Below are positions 1 through 6,960 of a DNA stretch of 8,031 nucleotides, piece after piece. The translations under genes and the position numbers were made by a program. Numbering within the stretch: position 1 is the first letter of the stretch; each line of letters opens with the position of its first letter. The notes beneath the pieces were generated by a model. That model saw nothing but the letters and a program-made list of their open reading frames with translations. It was not told the DNA's origin and made no database searches. The stretch spans positions 1 through 8,031 of the forward strand of contig JALZVZ010000335.1 of the NCBI GenBank assembly GCA_023299945.1. Direction: 5' to 3'. The DNA comes from Altererythrobacter sp. (GTDB lineage: Bacteria; Pseudomonadota; Alphaproteobacteria; Sphingomonadales; Sphingomonadaceae).

Positions 1-104
1 CCACCACGAGCAACTAGGCCCCTTTGGGCTAATCCTCGGGAGGGTGGTCAGGCAACTGGCTGCCCTCTCGCCGTCTGGATTGCTAAAGCGCGCCCGCGCT
101 TGTT
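1..104 (+). other. Hairpin-rich non-coding stretch, possible 3' part of a structured RNA
   Basis: Three hairpins follow one another. The first is at 15-31: TAG/CTA and CCC/GGG pairs with one bulged G and loop CTTT. The second is at 37-70: CGGGAGGG pairs with CCCTCTCG, then TG opposite TG (two G-T wobbles), then GTCAG with CTGGC, closed by the GNRA-type tetraloop GCAA. The third is at 86-101. The GCAA loop appears only on the + strand, which favours a + strand RNA. I could not match the stretch to tRNA, SRP RNA, tmRNA, RNase P RNA or a riboswitch from memory. Two frames are open through the region from the left edge (to stops near 115 and 153), but neither gives a recognisable protein. It could instead be the end of an upstream gene's 3' UTR or a REP-like element. 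Confidence 0.35.
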
Positions 105-106
105 CT
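86..106 (+). terminator. Candidate intrinsic terminator of an upstream transcript
   Basis: AAGCGCG (86-92) and CGCGCTT (95-101) are perfect inverted repeats separated by CC, so in RNA they form about six GC-rich pairs with a four-base loop. The sequence continues TTGTTCTGG, a weak U-rich tail rather than a clean U-run. It would end whatever is transcribed from left of the window and separate it from the oxidoreductase operon. Confidence 0.35.
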
Positions 107-157
107 GGTCATCTATAGGGTGTAACCATTCAGCAAGGTCGCCTCAATTCTAGACAT

Positions 158-181
158 GCGCAAGGCTAAATATAGCCGCGC
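158..181 (+). promoter_or_regulatory. Inverted repeat/hairpin immediately upstream of the operon's ribosome binding site
   Basis: GCGC (158-161), AA, GGCTA (164-168), AATA loop, TAGCC (173-177), GCGC (178-181). All nine pairs are Watson-Crick, with only a two-base AA bulge on the left. It ends three bases before the GGAGG Shine-Dalgarno (185-189). As DNA it could be an operator; as RNA, a 5' UTR stem affecting initiation or mRNA stability. The AT-rich centre (TAAATATA) could also overlap a -10 element, but no convincing -35 box was found at the right distance. Confidence 0.4.
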
Positions 182-184
182 TGT

Positions 185-198
185 GGAGGCATGATTTG
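185..198 (+). promoter_or_regulatory. Ribosome binding site that decides a TTG start
   Basis: GGAGG at 185-189 lies six bases before TTG at 196-198. An ATG at 191-193 lies only one base from the Shine-Dalgarno and opens a frame that stops after two codons (ATG ATT TGA). It overlaps the TTG start out of frame and cannot start the enzyme. No other in-frame ATG, GTG or TTG lies before the FAD-binding glycine motif except within the motif itself, so TTG is the supported start. Confidence 0.65.
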
Positions 199-2253
199 AC
201 ACAGACAATCGTCGACACATTATCAACCCAGCCCCAGCGCGTCGTCATCCTTGGCGGCGGTCCAGCAGGTGTTGCGGCAGCCTATTGGTTGAGCGCGCCT
301 GAACAACAAGGGCGCTATAAGGTTTCTTTGTACACACAGGGATGGCGACTAGGCGGGAAATGCGCCAGCGGACGCAATGCGGAACTTGCCGATAGGATAG
401 AAGAGCATGGGCTGCATGTGCTCATGGGCTGTTATCACAACGCCTTTGCTACGCTTAGGTCATGCTACACAGAATGGCGCGAAAGCAGGCCCGATCCTGA
501 TAACCCTTTGCAATCATGGACAGATGGGTTCCTGCCCCAGCATCAAATATCATTCATGGATAATGATCCAAGATATGGCTGGCAGCCTTGGAATTTTCAG
601 TTTCCGAAAATGCCAGGAGAGCCAGGTGATGGGCCGCTGGTCGAGGGCACGGATCATGCACCGCTGCCCGATGATGAGAAAATGATTCTACAAATGGCTG
701 ATCGGACGGAGCGTGCGCTGACTGATGAAGTACCGTTTCGCAATGTGGTGAAGCTGGCCTTTTCTGCCTTGCGCAGCACTTTCATGAAATCAAAATTTCA
801 TCCCGATATGGCCTTGGCTGCGCTTGATAATGCAGCGCGCGATGTACGGGCTTACATTGGGCCAACTGGGAACGAGGAACAAGGTGGTATCCACTTCGGT
901 GGTCCCGGCGAAACCTGGCGCAGGCTGGCGATCATCGCTGACCTTTCTTTGACGATCTCGATCGGCTTTGTGTGTGATATTCTGGGCCGCGGGGAGGAGG
1001 GGTATGACGCACTCAATGCAATGGATATGCGTGCATGGCTTTCCAAACATGGCGCGCATAAAGCGACAACCCAATCGGCTCTGGTAAATGCAATTTATGA
1101 TCTCGCCTTTGCCGCTGTAAACGGGGCGGATGATAGCGAAGGCTCGCTTGCCGCTGGAGTTTCTTTCCGGGCGCAAATGGAAATGGCCGTCGGCTACCGG
1201 AATGCACCGTTGTTTCGAATGGCAGCTGGCACAGCGGATACAGTTTTCACGCCTTTGTATGACGTGTTGATAGACCGAGGTGTTGATATCCAATTCTTCA
1301 GCCGCGTCACCGCGCTCAAAACATCGAACGGGCAATTGTCTGAATTGACGATCGCCACTCAAGCGGTGACCATTGACGGCGCTCCTTATCGCCCGCTCAG
1401 GCGGGTGAAATTGGCAAATGACAAATCCTTGGACAGCTGGCCCAATCAACCCTTGTGGGATCAGCTGAAGGGTGGGACGAAACTTAAGCAAGACGCAGTC
1501 GATTTCGACTATAGCGGCTGCAAAATTACCGCCGGTCTACCCACGGTTTTGAAGGCGGATAGCGACTTCGACATTGCGATATCGGCGCTGCCTCCCCTGT
1601 CATTGGAGCCCGTTGCGCAGGACATACTGGACGCCATCCCAGCGTGGGAAGCGGCGTTTGAACACAGCCGCAGCGTCGGAACGCAGGCGATGCAATTGTG
1701 GATGCAGGATGATCTGAGCGCGCTTGGCTGGAGCCATGGCTCAACGGTGCTCACCTCTTACAAAGCACCCTATGACAGCTGGGGCGATATGGGCGAAATA
1801 TTGCCGTTTGAAAACTGGAGCAACCCCTCGGTCTGGCAAGGTGAGGTGCCCCTGTCGCTAGGCTATTTCTGCGGCTGTCTAGAGATTGTTGGCGACCCAA
1901 TATCGCGTTTTGAATTGAAGAATGACGCCGTCAAAATTGCCGATAAGTGGCGCCGGTCAAGTCTGGGCGGCTTGTGGCCTAAAGTCGGCGAGACGGGCGG
2001 AGATGATGGCACTGCTTCGACCTATATCAGGGCCAATTTCGATCTGGCAGAGCAATATGTGCAAACACCAGCAGGTCAGAACGTAGGCTCTCGGCTTGAC
2101 CCAGAGCAGCCTGCTGGATTGAGCAATTTTTATGCCATTGGGGATTGGACCCGAACGCGCTTTAGCGGTGGATGTTTCGAAAGCGCGATTGAGTCAGGGA
2201 TGCTCGTCTCGCGCGGTATCAGCGGCTTTCCGCATGATATCAAAACGCTCTAG
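196..2253 (+). CDS. Large FAD-dependent oxidoreductase, amine-oxidase / phytoene desaturase-like (first paralogue)
   Basis: A 685-residue flavoprotein probably catalysing desaturation, isomerisation or a related redox step on a hydrophobic substrate; the substrate is unknown. The N-terminal Rossmann fold shows VVILGGGPAG (16-25). It is followed by GWRLGGKCASGR (49-60), the GGK/R motif that follows the second strand in this superfamily, and by EHGLHVLMGCY (70-80), resembling the HGLH motif of plant-type carotene desaturases and hydroxysqualene dehydroxylase-like enzymes. Residues about 100-260 form a large insert. AGTADTVFTPLYDVL (344-358) and the C-terminal FAD motif AIGDW...GCFESAIESG (647-668) complete the fold. 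At about 690 residues it is much longer than carotene desaturases (450-500). There is no signal peptide, so it is probably cytoplasmic or membrane-peripheral. It starts at TTG with GGAGG six bases upstream and is the first gene of a three-gene operon. The acidic ribose-binding residue expected near 47 is Thr. The family is confident; the exact reaction is not. Confidence 0.85.
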   Translation: MTQTIVDTLSTQPQRVVILGGGPAGVAAAYWLSAPEQQGRYKVSLYTQGWRLGGKCASGRNAELADRIEEHGLHVLMGCYHNAFATLRSCYTEWRESRPDPDNPLQSWTDGFLPQHQISFMDNDPRYGWQPWNFQFPKMPGEPGDGPLVEGTDHAPLPDDEKMILQMADRTERALTDEVPFRNVVKLAFSALRSTFMKSKFHPDMALAALDNAARDVRAYIGPTGNEEQGGIHFGGPGETWRRLAIIADLSLTISIGFVCDILGRGEEGYDALNAMDMRAWLSKHGAHKATTQSALVNAIYDLAFAAVNGADDSEGSLAAGVSFRAQMEMAVGYRNAPLFRMAAGTADTVFTPLYDVLIDRGVDIQFFSRVTALKTSNGQLSELTIATQAVTIDGAPYRPLRRVKLANDKSLDSWPNQPLWDQLKGGTKLKQDAVDFDYSGCKITAGLPTVLKADSDFDIAISALPPLSLEPVAQDILDAIPAWEAAFEHSRSVGTQAMQLWMQDDLSALGWSHGSTVLTSYKAPYDSWGDMGEILPFENWSNPSVWQGEVPLSLGYFCGCLEIVGDPISRFELKNDAVKIADKWRRSSLGGLWPKVGETGGDDGTASTYIRANFDLAEQYVQTPAGQNVGSRLDPEQPAGLSNFYAIGDWTRTRFSGGCFESAIESGMLVSRGISGFPHDIKTL

Positions 2254-2270
2254 ATTGATTGGCGGGGACA

Positions 2271-4394
2271 ATGACAAAACGAAAAATTGCGATCCTTGGT
2301 GGGGGTATGGCGGGCCTAAGCGCGGCATATCAATTGTCGCGCACACCGCAACTGCGCGATGCCTTTGAGGTCACGCTCTTTCAAATGGGTTGGCGGCTAG
2401 GGGGCAAAGGCGCGAGCGGCCGTGATGCGCAAGGCAGAAATCTGGAACATGGCCTGCACGTGTGGTTCGGCTTTTACGAGAATACCTTCAAGCTTTTGCA
2501 AGAGCTTTATGAAGAGCGTCCTTCGATCAAGGGCGGGTGGGCCATGCCCCACTGGCACGATGCGGTTAAGCCGCAGAATTTCACGCCTTTGGGTATGAAA
2601 AATGCTGCTGACGAATGGGGTTATTGGCCGCTGACATGGGCCACAAATAGCGAGGTTCCCGGCAGCGGGGGCCTGTTCCCTAGCCTGCTTGAAATGTTGA
2701 GCATGATGGCTGATTGGGTCCGACTTATCGCGTTTGGTCATGAAGGCCCGAATAGCAAAAATACCGCGTTTTCAGATACGATGCATCCCCATGACGCGCT
2801 CGCCGCAGCAGCGCAGAAAATGCGCGCTGTCACGGATATGGCCGAAACGGGGCTAGAAGATATAGCGCATGAAACTTTGCAATTGATCGACCATGCCCAT
2901 CGCGGATTTTTGCTTGATACGGACAAGGCTTTTTCAAAAGCATCCGCTCGGTCAGACGGCAATTACCGGTCAATTCCGCATGACCTATTCAACATCTTCA
3001 AGGCCACCTCAAAAGGTATTTTGTTCGATCTGATTTTGAAGAACAAACCCTTCTTATCCCTAGACCATATGGAATTTCGTGAATGGCTTTTGGCGCATGG
3101 AGCGGATGTTGATGTGGTCGAAAAGTCCACGATTGTGCGCCTGCTTTATGACACCGCATTTCAATATGAAGATGGCGATGCGGCCAAGCCCAATGTTGCA
3201 GCAGGCACAGCTTTAGGCACGATCATGCGGATTATCGCAACCTATAAAGGCTCGTGCCTTTGGGAAGTTCAGGCAGGCATGGGCGAAGTGATCGTAGGGC
3301 CACTATTTGAACAGCTTGTAACCAATGGCGTGAAATTTGAGTTCTTTAGCAAGGTCTCTGAACTCAAAGTGAGTAAAGACGCAGCGCAGGGCACAATCGC
3401 CCCTGTCGAGACTGTCAGCATAGATATTCAGGCCGAAATCGCCTCTGCCTCCTACCAACCGACCCAAAGGAAAGACGGCATGGTCGTCTGGCCTTCGCAG
3501 CCCCATTGGGACCAATTGGTGGACGGTGCCGCATTGCAATCTGCGGGCGTAAATTTTGAAAGCCATTGGTGCAATAAAACGCCCGTTGGCAAGCGCGAAC
3601 TTAAGCGCGGCGAAGACTTTGATGATATCGTGCTGGCGATTGCATTGGGGGCATTGAAACAGCTTAACGCAGATGAGCCGAGCATTTGCGCTGACCTGGC
3701 AGCACGCGATGGGGCATTCGCCAATTGGATTGACAATATTCCGATCGTACCTTCGCTCAGTGTACAAATCTGGAGCAATAAGACCACGCATGAGCTTGGC
3801 TGGACCCAGGCCAAGCCGGCCTGTGTTTCTGGTCCTGAGTATATGAACATTTGGGCAGATATGAGCCAGGTCTTAGCGTTTGAGCCATGGCCCGAACCCG
3901 CACCCAAATCGCTGCATTATTTCACAGGCACTTTCCCAACGTCACTCTGCAATGCGCCGAGCAGCCAAGATGATGCCCCTGCACAGGGCCTAGCTGCGCT
4001 GCGGAGCAAGACGATCAATTGGCTCAACACGCGCTCGTATGCAGCATGGCCCGATGCTCAAAGCGGCGGCGGGTTTGAATGGTCTGTTTTATATGCGCCC
4101 GATGATGCCCAAGGAGAGCAGCGGCTCGACCATCAATATCTTCGGATTAATATCGATCCGACTGAATGCACGACGCTATCGGGCTCGGGCATGACGCAAT
4201 ATCGACTGCATTCCAAAACCGCCTTTCCCAATCTCTATGTCGCGGGAGAGGGCACCGCCATGGGGCTCGTTACATCATTCGAAGGGGCGATCATGTCGGG
4301 CGCTGCGGCGGCCCGCGCGATCTGCGGCGAGCCAGTCCACATCATCGGATATGATTTCTTAGAACGCAAACCATCAGAAGGATTTGGCCAATGA
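2271..4394 (+). CDS. Large FAD-dependent oxidoreductase, amine-oxidase / phytoene desaturase-like (second paralogue)
   Basis: A 707-residue paralogue of the upstream gene, sharing its motifs in the same order. They are IAILGGGMAG (6-15), GWRLGGKGASGR (40-51), EHGLHVWFGFYEN (59-71), QAGMGEVIVGPLFEQL (335-350), VWPSQPHWDQL (406-416) and the C-terminal FAD-binding AGEG...SFEGAIMSG (658-677). Residues about 80-270 are a long insert likely to form the substrate or membrane-binding part. Gln38 occupies the place of the usual ribose-binding Glu. I chose ATG at 2271: it follows GCGGGGA closely, whereas TTG at 2259 has no Shine-Dalgarno and adds only four residues. The gap to the first gene is 17 nt without room for a promoter, and its TGA overlaps the next ATG, so the three proteins are probably made together. 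It may be a partner subunit or a successive-step enzyme; the substrate is unknown. Confidence 0.85.
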   Translation: MTKRKIAILGGGMAGLSAAYQLSRTPQLRDAFEVTLFQMGWRLGGKGASGRDAQGRNLEHGLHVWFGFYENTFKLLQELYEERPSIKGGWAMPHWHDAVKPQNFTPLGMKNAADEWGYWPLTWATNSEVPGSGGLFPSLLEMLSMMADWVRLIAFGHEGPNSKNTAFSDTMHPHDALAAAAQKMRAVTDMAETGLEDIAHETLQLIDHAHRGFLLDTDKAFSKASARSDGNYRSIPHDLFNIFKATSKGILFDLILKNKPFLSLDHMEFREWLLAHGADVDVVEKSTIVRLLYDTAFQYEDGDAAKPNVAAGTALGTIMRIIATYKGSCLWEVQAGMGEVIVGPLFEQLVTNGVKFEFFSKVSELKVSKDAAQGTIAPVETVSIDIQAEIASASYQPTQRKDGMVVWPSQPHWDQLVDGAALQSAGVNFESHWCNKTPVGKRELKRGEDFDDIVLAIALGALKQLNADEPSICADLAARDGAFANWIDNIPIVPSLSVQIWSNKTTHELGWTQAKPACVSGPEYMNIWADMSQVLAFEPWPEPAPKSLHYFTGTFPTSLCNAPSSQDDAPAQGLAALRSKTINWLNTRSYAAWPDAQSGGGFEWSVLYAPDDAQGEQRLDHQYLRINIDPTECTTLSGSGMTQYRLHSKTAFPNLYVAGEGTAMGLVTSFEGAIMSGAAAARAICGEPVHIIGYDFLERKPSEGFGQ

Positions 4395-5341
4395 CTAGCA
4401 TTCCCTACATCTCATGGCTCGGACATGGAGCCATTGATATTGCACCTCCGGGAGTGTTCACGGATGCCAAGGCGTCCGCATTCGTTATCGATGCGGACAA
4501 GGAAGCGATGCAATCATTGACCGATACGCTCCTGAATGCAGCCAGCGATGGGTCCGTGACTTACGAGGTTGCCGCTCACCATGCGATGTTCAGCTTTGTG
4601 GACGTTGCGCAATCAACCTCTGGAACGGAAAATGTAGGGTGGTTGCCCGGACGCGAGGCAGCAATATGGATACCTCTAATTGAGCGCCATAAGGGGCATA
4701 TCTTAAAGACCAGAGTGATTCTTTGGGCGCCTTATATTTTCATCAATTATGCGATGGGCATGGTCATCGGGCGCGAGACTTGGGGATGGGCCAAAGTTCT
4801 GGGCGACCTTGAAGTGGCGAGCGACAACCCCGACAATCCCCAATTCTGCACAACCACCACATATTTCCCGACGATGGCAAAGGACACTCAGGGAGTGACG
4901 GCGCCTCTGTACCGTATCACGGCTGGCTCAAGTGAACCGGCCGAGGCGGCGCAAACATGGCATAGCGGCAGTGATGCCAAGGATGCGATTATGGCACGTT
5001 TACTTGGCGGCGTGGTGCCCGATGTCAAAGAATTGTTTGATTTCGCTCCGCATGTTCCAAGCGTTGCCTTGAAGCAATTCCGTGAACCAGGAGACACCAA
5101 TAATGCTTGCTATCAGGCGATCGTGCACACTCCGATTGAAGTGACAGGTTTTCACGGCGGCGGGTTTTTGAAAGGGGACTATTCAATCGAGATCACGACA
5201 TGTGAAAGCCATCAAATCGTGCGTGATATTTTGGGGAAGGAACCCGGTGCCGCATCGACCACGGTGCCTGTCAAATTTGCTTTCTGGTCACACATTGATT
5301 TTCAAACATTGCCCGGTGACAATGTCATCGTAAGGTGCTGA
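4391..5341 (+). CDS. Acetoacetate decarboxylase superfamily protein
   Basis: A 316-residue soluble enzyme of the ADC fold, whose members form a Schiff base between an active-site lysine and a keto group; reactions in the superfamily include decarboxylation and aldol/dehydration chemistry. Seen here: GREAAIWIPL (87-96), whose Glu89 aligns with the family's catalytic-site Glu; GMVIGRETWGWAK (123-135), whose Lys135 matches the Schiff-base lysine of the GRE.wG.pK motif; and VALKQFREPG (225-234). In true acetoacetate decarboxylases the lysine is followed by a second Lys; here it is Val136, and the usual Pro before it is Ala134. The chain is also longer than the usual 245-265 residues, mainly at the N-terminus. 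The start ATG overlaps the upstream stop (ATGA), with AAGGA at 4378-4382 eight bases before it, suggesting translational coupling. It probably handles a keto intermediate of the oxidoreductase pathway rather than acetoacetate itself. Confidence 0.8.
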   Translation: MTSIPYISWLGHGAIDIAPPGVFTDAKASAFVIDADKEAMQSLTDTLLNAASDGSVTYEVAAHHAMFSFVDVAQSTSGTENVGWLPGREAAIWIPLIERHKGHILKTRVILWAPYIFINYAMGMVIGRETWGWAKVLGDLEVASDNPDNPQFCTTTTYFPTMAKDTQGVTAPLYRITAGSSEPAEAAQTWHSGSDAKDAIMARLLGGVVPDVKELFDFAPHVPSVALKQFREPGDTNNACYQAIVHTPIEVTGFHGGGFLKGDYSIEITTCESHQIVRDILGKEPGAASTTVPVKFAFWSHIDFQTLPGDNVIVRC

Positions 5342-5363
5342 ATGTAAACCTATTGTCGATGCT

Positions 5364-6947
5364 TTATTGTGCGCGTGTCTTGGCAATGCCTTCATGAAAT
5401 AAGGCAACATGGTCTTCATCCAAAAAGAAAGTTGCCGCAGCAGAATCGAAGGTGATGCTGGCGCGTGCCTCAAGTGAATTGAGCGCTTTTTGGGCTTTGT
5501 CGTCCTGACCCAAATGCCCCAAGGCCGATACCAGCAACGCCGAAATTGGCGGAGAAAGCGAATATCGGACTGCCTCATTTGCAAACGCAGCCGCCTGCGC
5601 AAAGTTGCTTTTCGCAAATTGCGCGGCGGCCAAAAAGCCCACTTGCAATGTGCGGTTAGGCGAGAAGGGATCCAAACGAATTGAAAGATTGAGCAGGTCC
5701 TCTGCCTCATCGAGATCACCAGAGGCAACCTTGGCTGCGCCCAGAACCATTTGCGTGAATGAAGAGCCCGGATTGAGCGCATAGGCTTGTTCAGCGAGGT
5801 GCAAGGCCGCTGAATGATCTCCGCCCACTCGGCACGCCAAAGAAGCCGTGGCAACAACCTGCGGATCATCTGGCCCGTTAAACAGCGAAGCCTCAATATG
5901 CTTTTCGATCATGCGCTCATCCTCGCGCGGATCATCTGACCAGCTTGCTTGTGCAATATTGGCATGACAGCTCGCCACCAGGCTGTGCGCAAGCGGATAA
6001 TCAGGGTCTAGCGTCAAGGCCTGATTTAAGAGGTCGAGCGCTTCATACATGCCTTCGCGGGTGTAGGTGCGCAATCTAGCAAGGCCGCGCAGATACAATT
6101 CATAGGCGCGCAGATCAGACGTTGGACGCCGAGCAGCGCGCAGAGTTTCGCGGGTTTGAACCGAAAATTCAACGACGCCCGCGACACCCATGGCGACTTC
6201 GTCATAAAGATCGAAGACATCGCCGAGTTCGCCGTCAAACTTGCCATGCCAAATTTGCCCGCCATCCACCGTGTCGATCAATTGGACCCAGATGCGTATT
6301 CTATCGCCAGAGCGCCGTGCGCGTCCCTCAACCGCATAGCGCACTCCCAATTTTGCAGCGGCTTCATTGGGAGTGAGGTTTTCACCTTTGATGGCCAATG
6401 TTGACCCGCTTGCGATAACAAACAATGTGCGAATGCGCGTGAGGCCCGACACCACTTCTTCCATCAGCCCATCGATGAAATAATCATGTGCTCCTTCGTC
6501 GCTCTGATTTTCAAATGGCAGAACGGCGATTGAGGGAACTTGGCGCAGGTCAACCGGGTCAGTTGGCACAATCGCAAACGCAGCATCGGCGACTGGACTC
6601 TCTTTGGCAGAGAAGCCTTCAACCGGTTGAACAAGCCGATATCCGCGCTTGGAAATTGTATCAATGTAAGTTTCGCTTTCGCCAAACCCCTTAATCGCCT
6701 TGCGCAAAATTGAGATTCCGCGGCTCAGGCTTTCGTCACCGCCAAATTGCACACCCCAAACTTCTTCAATCAATTCAGAGCGCAAAAACACACGCTTAGG
6801 CTCGCTGGCAAGTGTGCTCAGCAAGCTCATGATCCTTGGCTCTATTGAGGTTGCTTCGCCCCCGCATTCCAGGCGATTCAACTCTGGTACGACGTCAATA
6901 GTCCCAATTTTATAGCCCTGTGCGGCCACCACCACAGCTCGGTCCAA
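5364..6947 (-). CDS. Winged-helix transcriptional regulator with TolB-like and TPR domains
   Basis: A 527-residue probable one-component regulator. Residues about 11-106 form an OmpR/PhoB-type winged helix: VFLRSELIEEVWG (53-65), recognition helix around DESLSRGISILRKAI (71-85), and wing YIDTISKRGYRLV (94-106). A linker leads to a TolB-N-like domain of about 138-262 (PSIAVLPFENQS at 138-149, then YFIDGLMEEVVSGL), a pairing common in CadC/adenylate-cyclase-like regulators. Residues about 280-500 carry TPR-like helical repeats, for example YEALDLLNQALTLDPDYPLA (301-320), SAALHLAEQAYALNPGS and DEAEDLLNLSIRLDPFSP. No transmembrane segment is visible between the DNA-binding and TolB parts, unlike CadC, so it is probably cytoplasmic. 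The start is TTG with GAGGGA seven bases upstream. It converges on the oxidoreductase operon (22 nt between stops) and diverges from the exported-protein gene; either may be its target. The ligand is unknown. Confidence 0.88.
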   Translation of the reverse strand: MDRAVVVAAQGYKIGTIDVVPELNRLECGGEATSIEPRIMSLLSTLASEPKRVFLRSELIEEVWGVQFGGDESLSRGISILRKAIKGFGESETYIDTISKRGYRLVQPVEGFSAKESPVADAAFAIVPTDPVDLRQVPSIAVLPFENQSDEGAHDYFIDGLMEEVVSGLTRIRTLFVIASGSTLAIKGENLTPNEAAAKLGVRYAVEGRARRSGDRIRIWVQLIDTVDGGQIWHGKFDGELGDVFDLYDEVAMGVAGVVEFSVQTRETLRAARRPTSDLRAYELYLRGLARLRTYTREGMYEALDLLNQALTLDPDYPLAHSLVASCHANIAQASWSDDPREDERMIEKHIEASLFNGPDDPQVVATASLACRVGGDHSAALHLAEQAYALNPGSSFTQMVLGAAKVASGDLDEAEDLLNLSIRLDPFSPNRTLQVGFLAAAQFAKSNFAQAAAFANEAVRYSLSPPISALLVSALGHLGQDDKAQKALNSLEARASITFDSAAATFFLDEDHVALFHEGIAKTRAQ

Positions 6948-6960
6948 CAGTCATTCCCTC
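6945..6960 (-). promoter_or_regulatory. Ribosome binding site with TTG start of the regulator
   Basis: Reading the - strand, GAGGGA (6960-6955) is followed directly by ATG (6954-6952), which is out of frame, and then by the in-frame TTG (6947-6945) at seven-base spacing. The ATG frame encodes only 14 residues (MTVGPSCGGGRTGL) and stops at 6910. GTG codons at residues 5-7 are alternative starts with less well placed Shine-Dalgarno sequences. Confidence 0.55.

Noticed and set aside
2..153. Two frames open from the left edge that could be the end of an upstream gene
   Set aside because: They run through several hairpins and give Arg/Pro-rich translations without family likeness; kept only as an alternative reading.
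790..1491. Long - strand open frame (233 codons) inside the first oxidoreductase gene
   Set aside because: It is fully antisense to a gene with clear FAD motifs from end to end, and its translation shows no domain pattern; it is a shadow frame.
196..4394. Calling the two oxidoreductases crtI/crtP or hpnE
   Set aside because: They are about 200 residues longer than those enzymes, and no carotenoid or hopanoid gene lies in the window.
4391..5341. Assignment as acetoacetate decarboxylase (adc) in the strict sense
   Set aside because: Only superfamily membership is supported; the second active-site lysine is missing and the context is not solvent or ketone-body metabolism.
5288..5896. - strand open frame (202 codons) over the end of the regulator gene
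   Set aside because: It overlaps the TPR region in another frame on the same strand and has an Arg-rich, Trp-rich composition typical of an out-of-frame translation.
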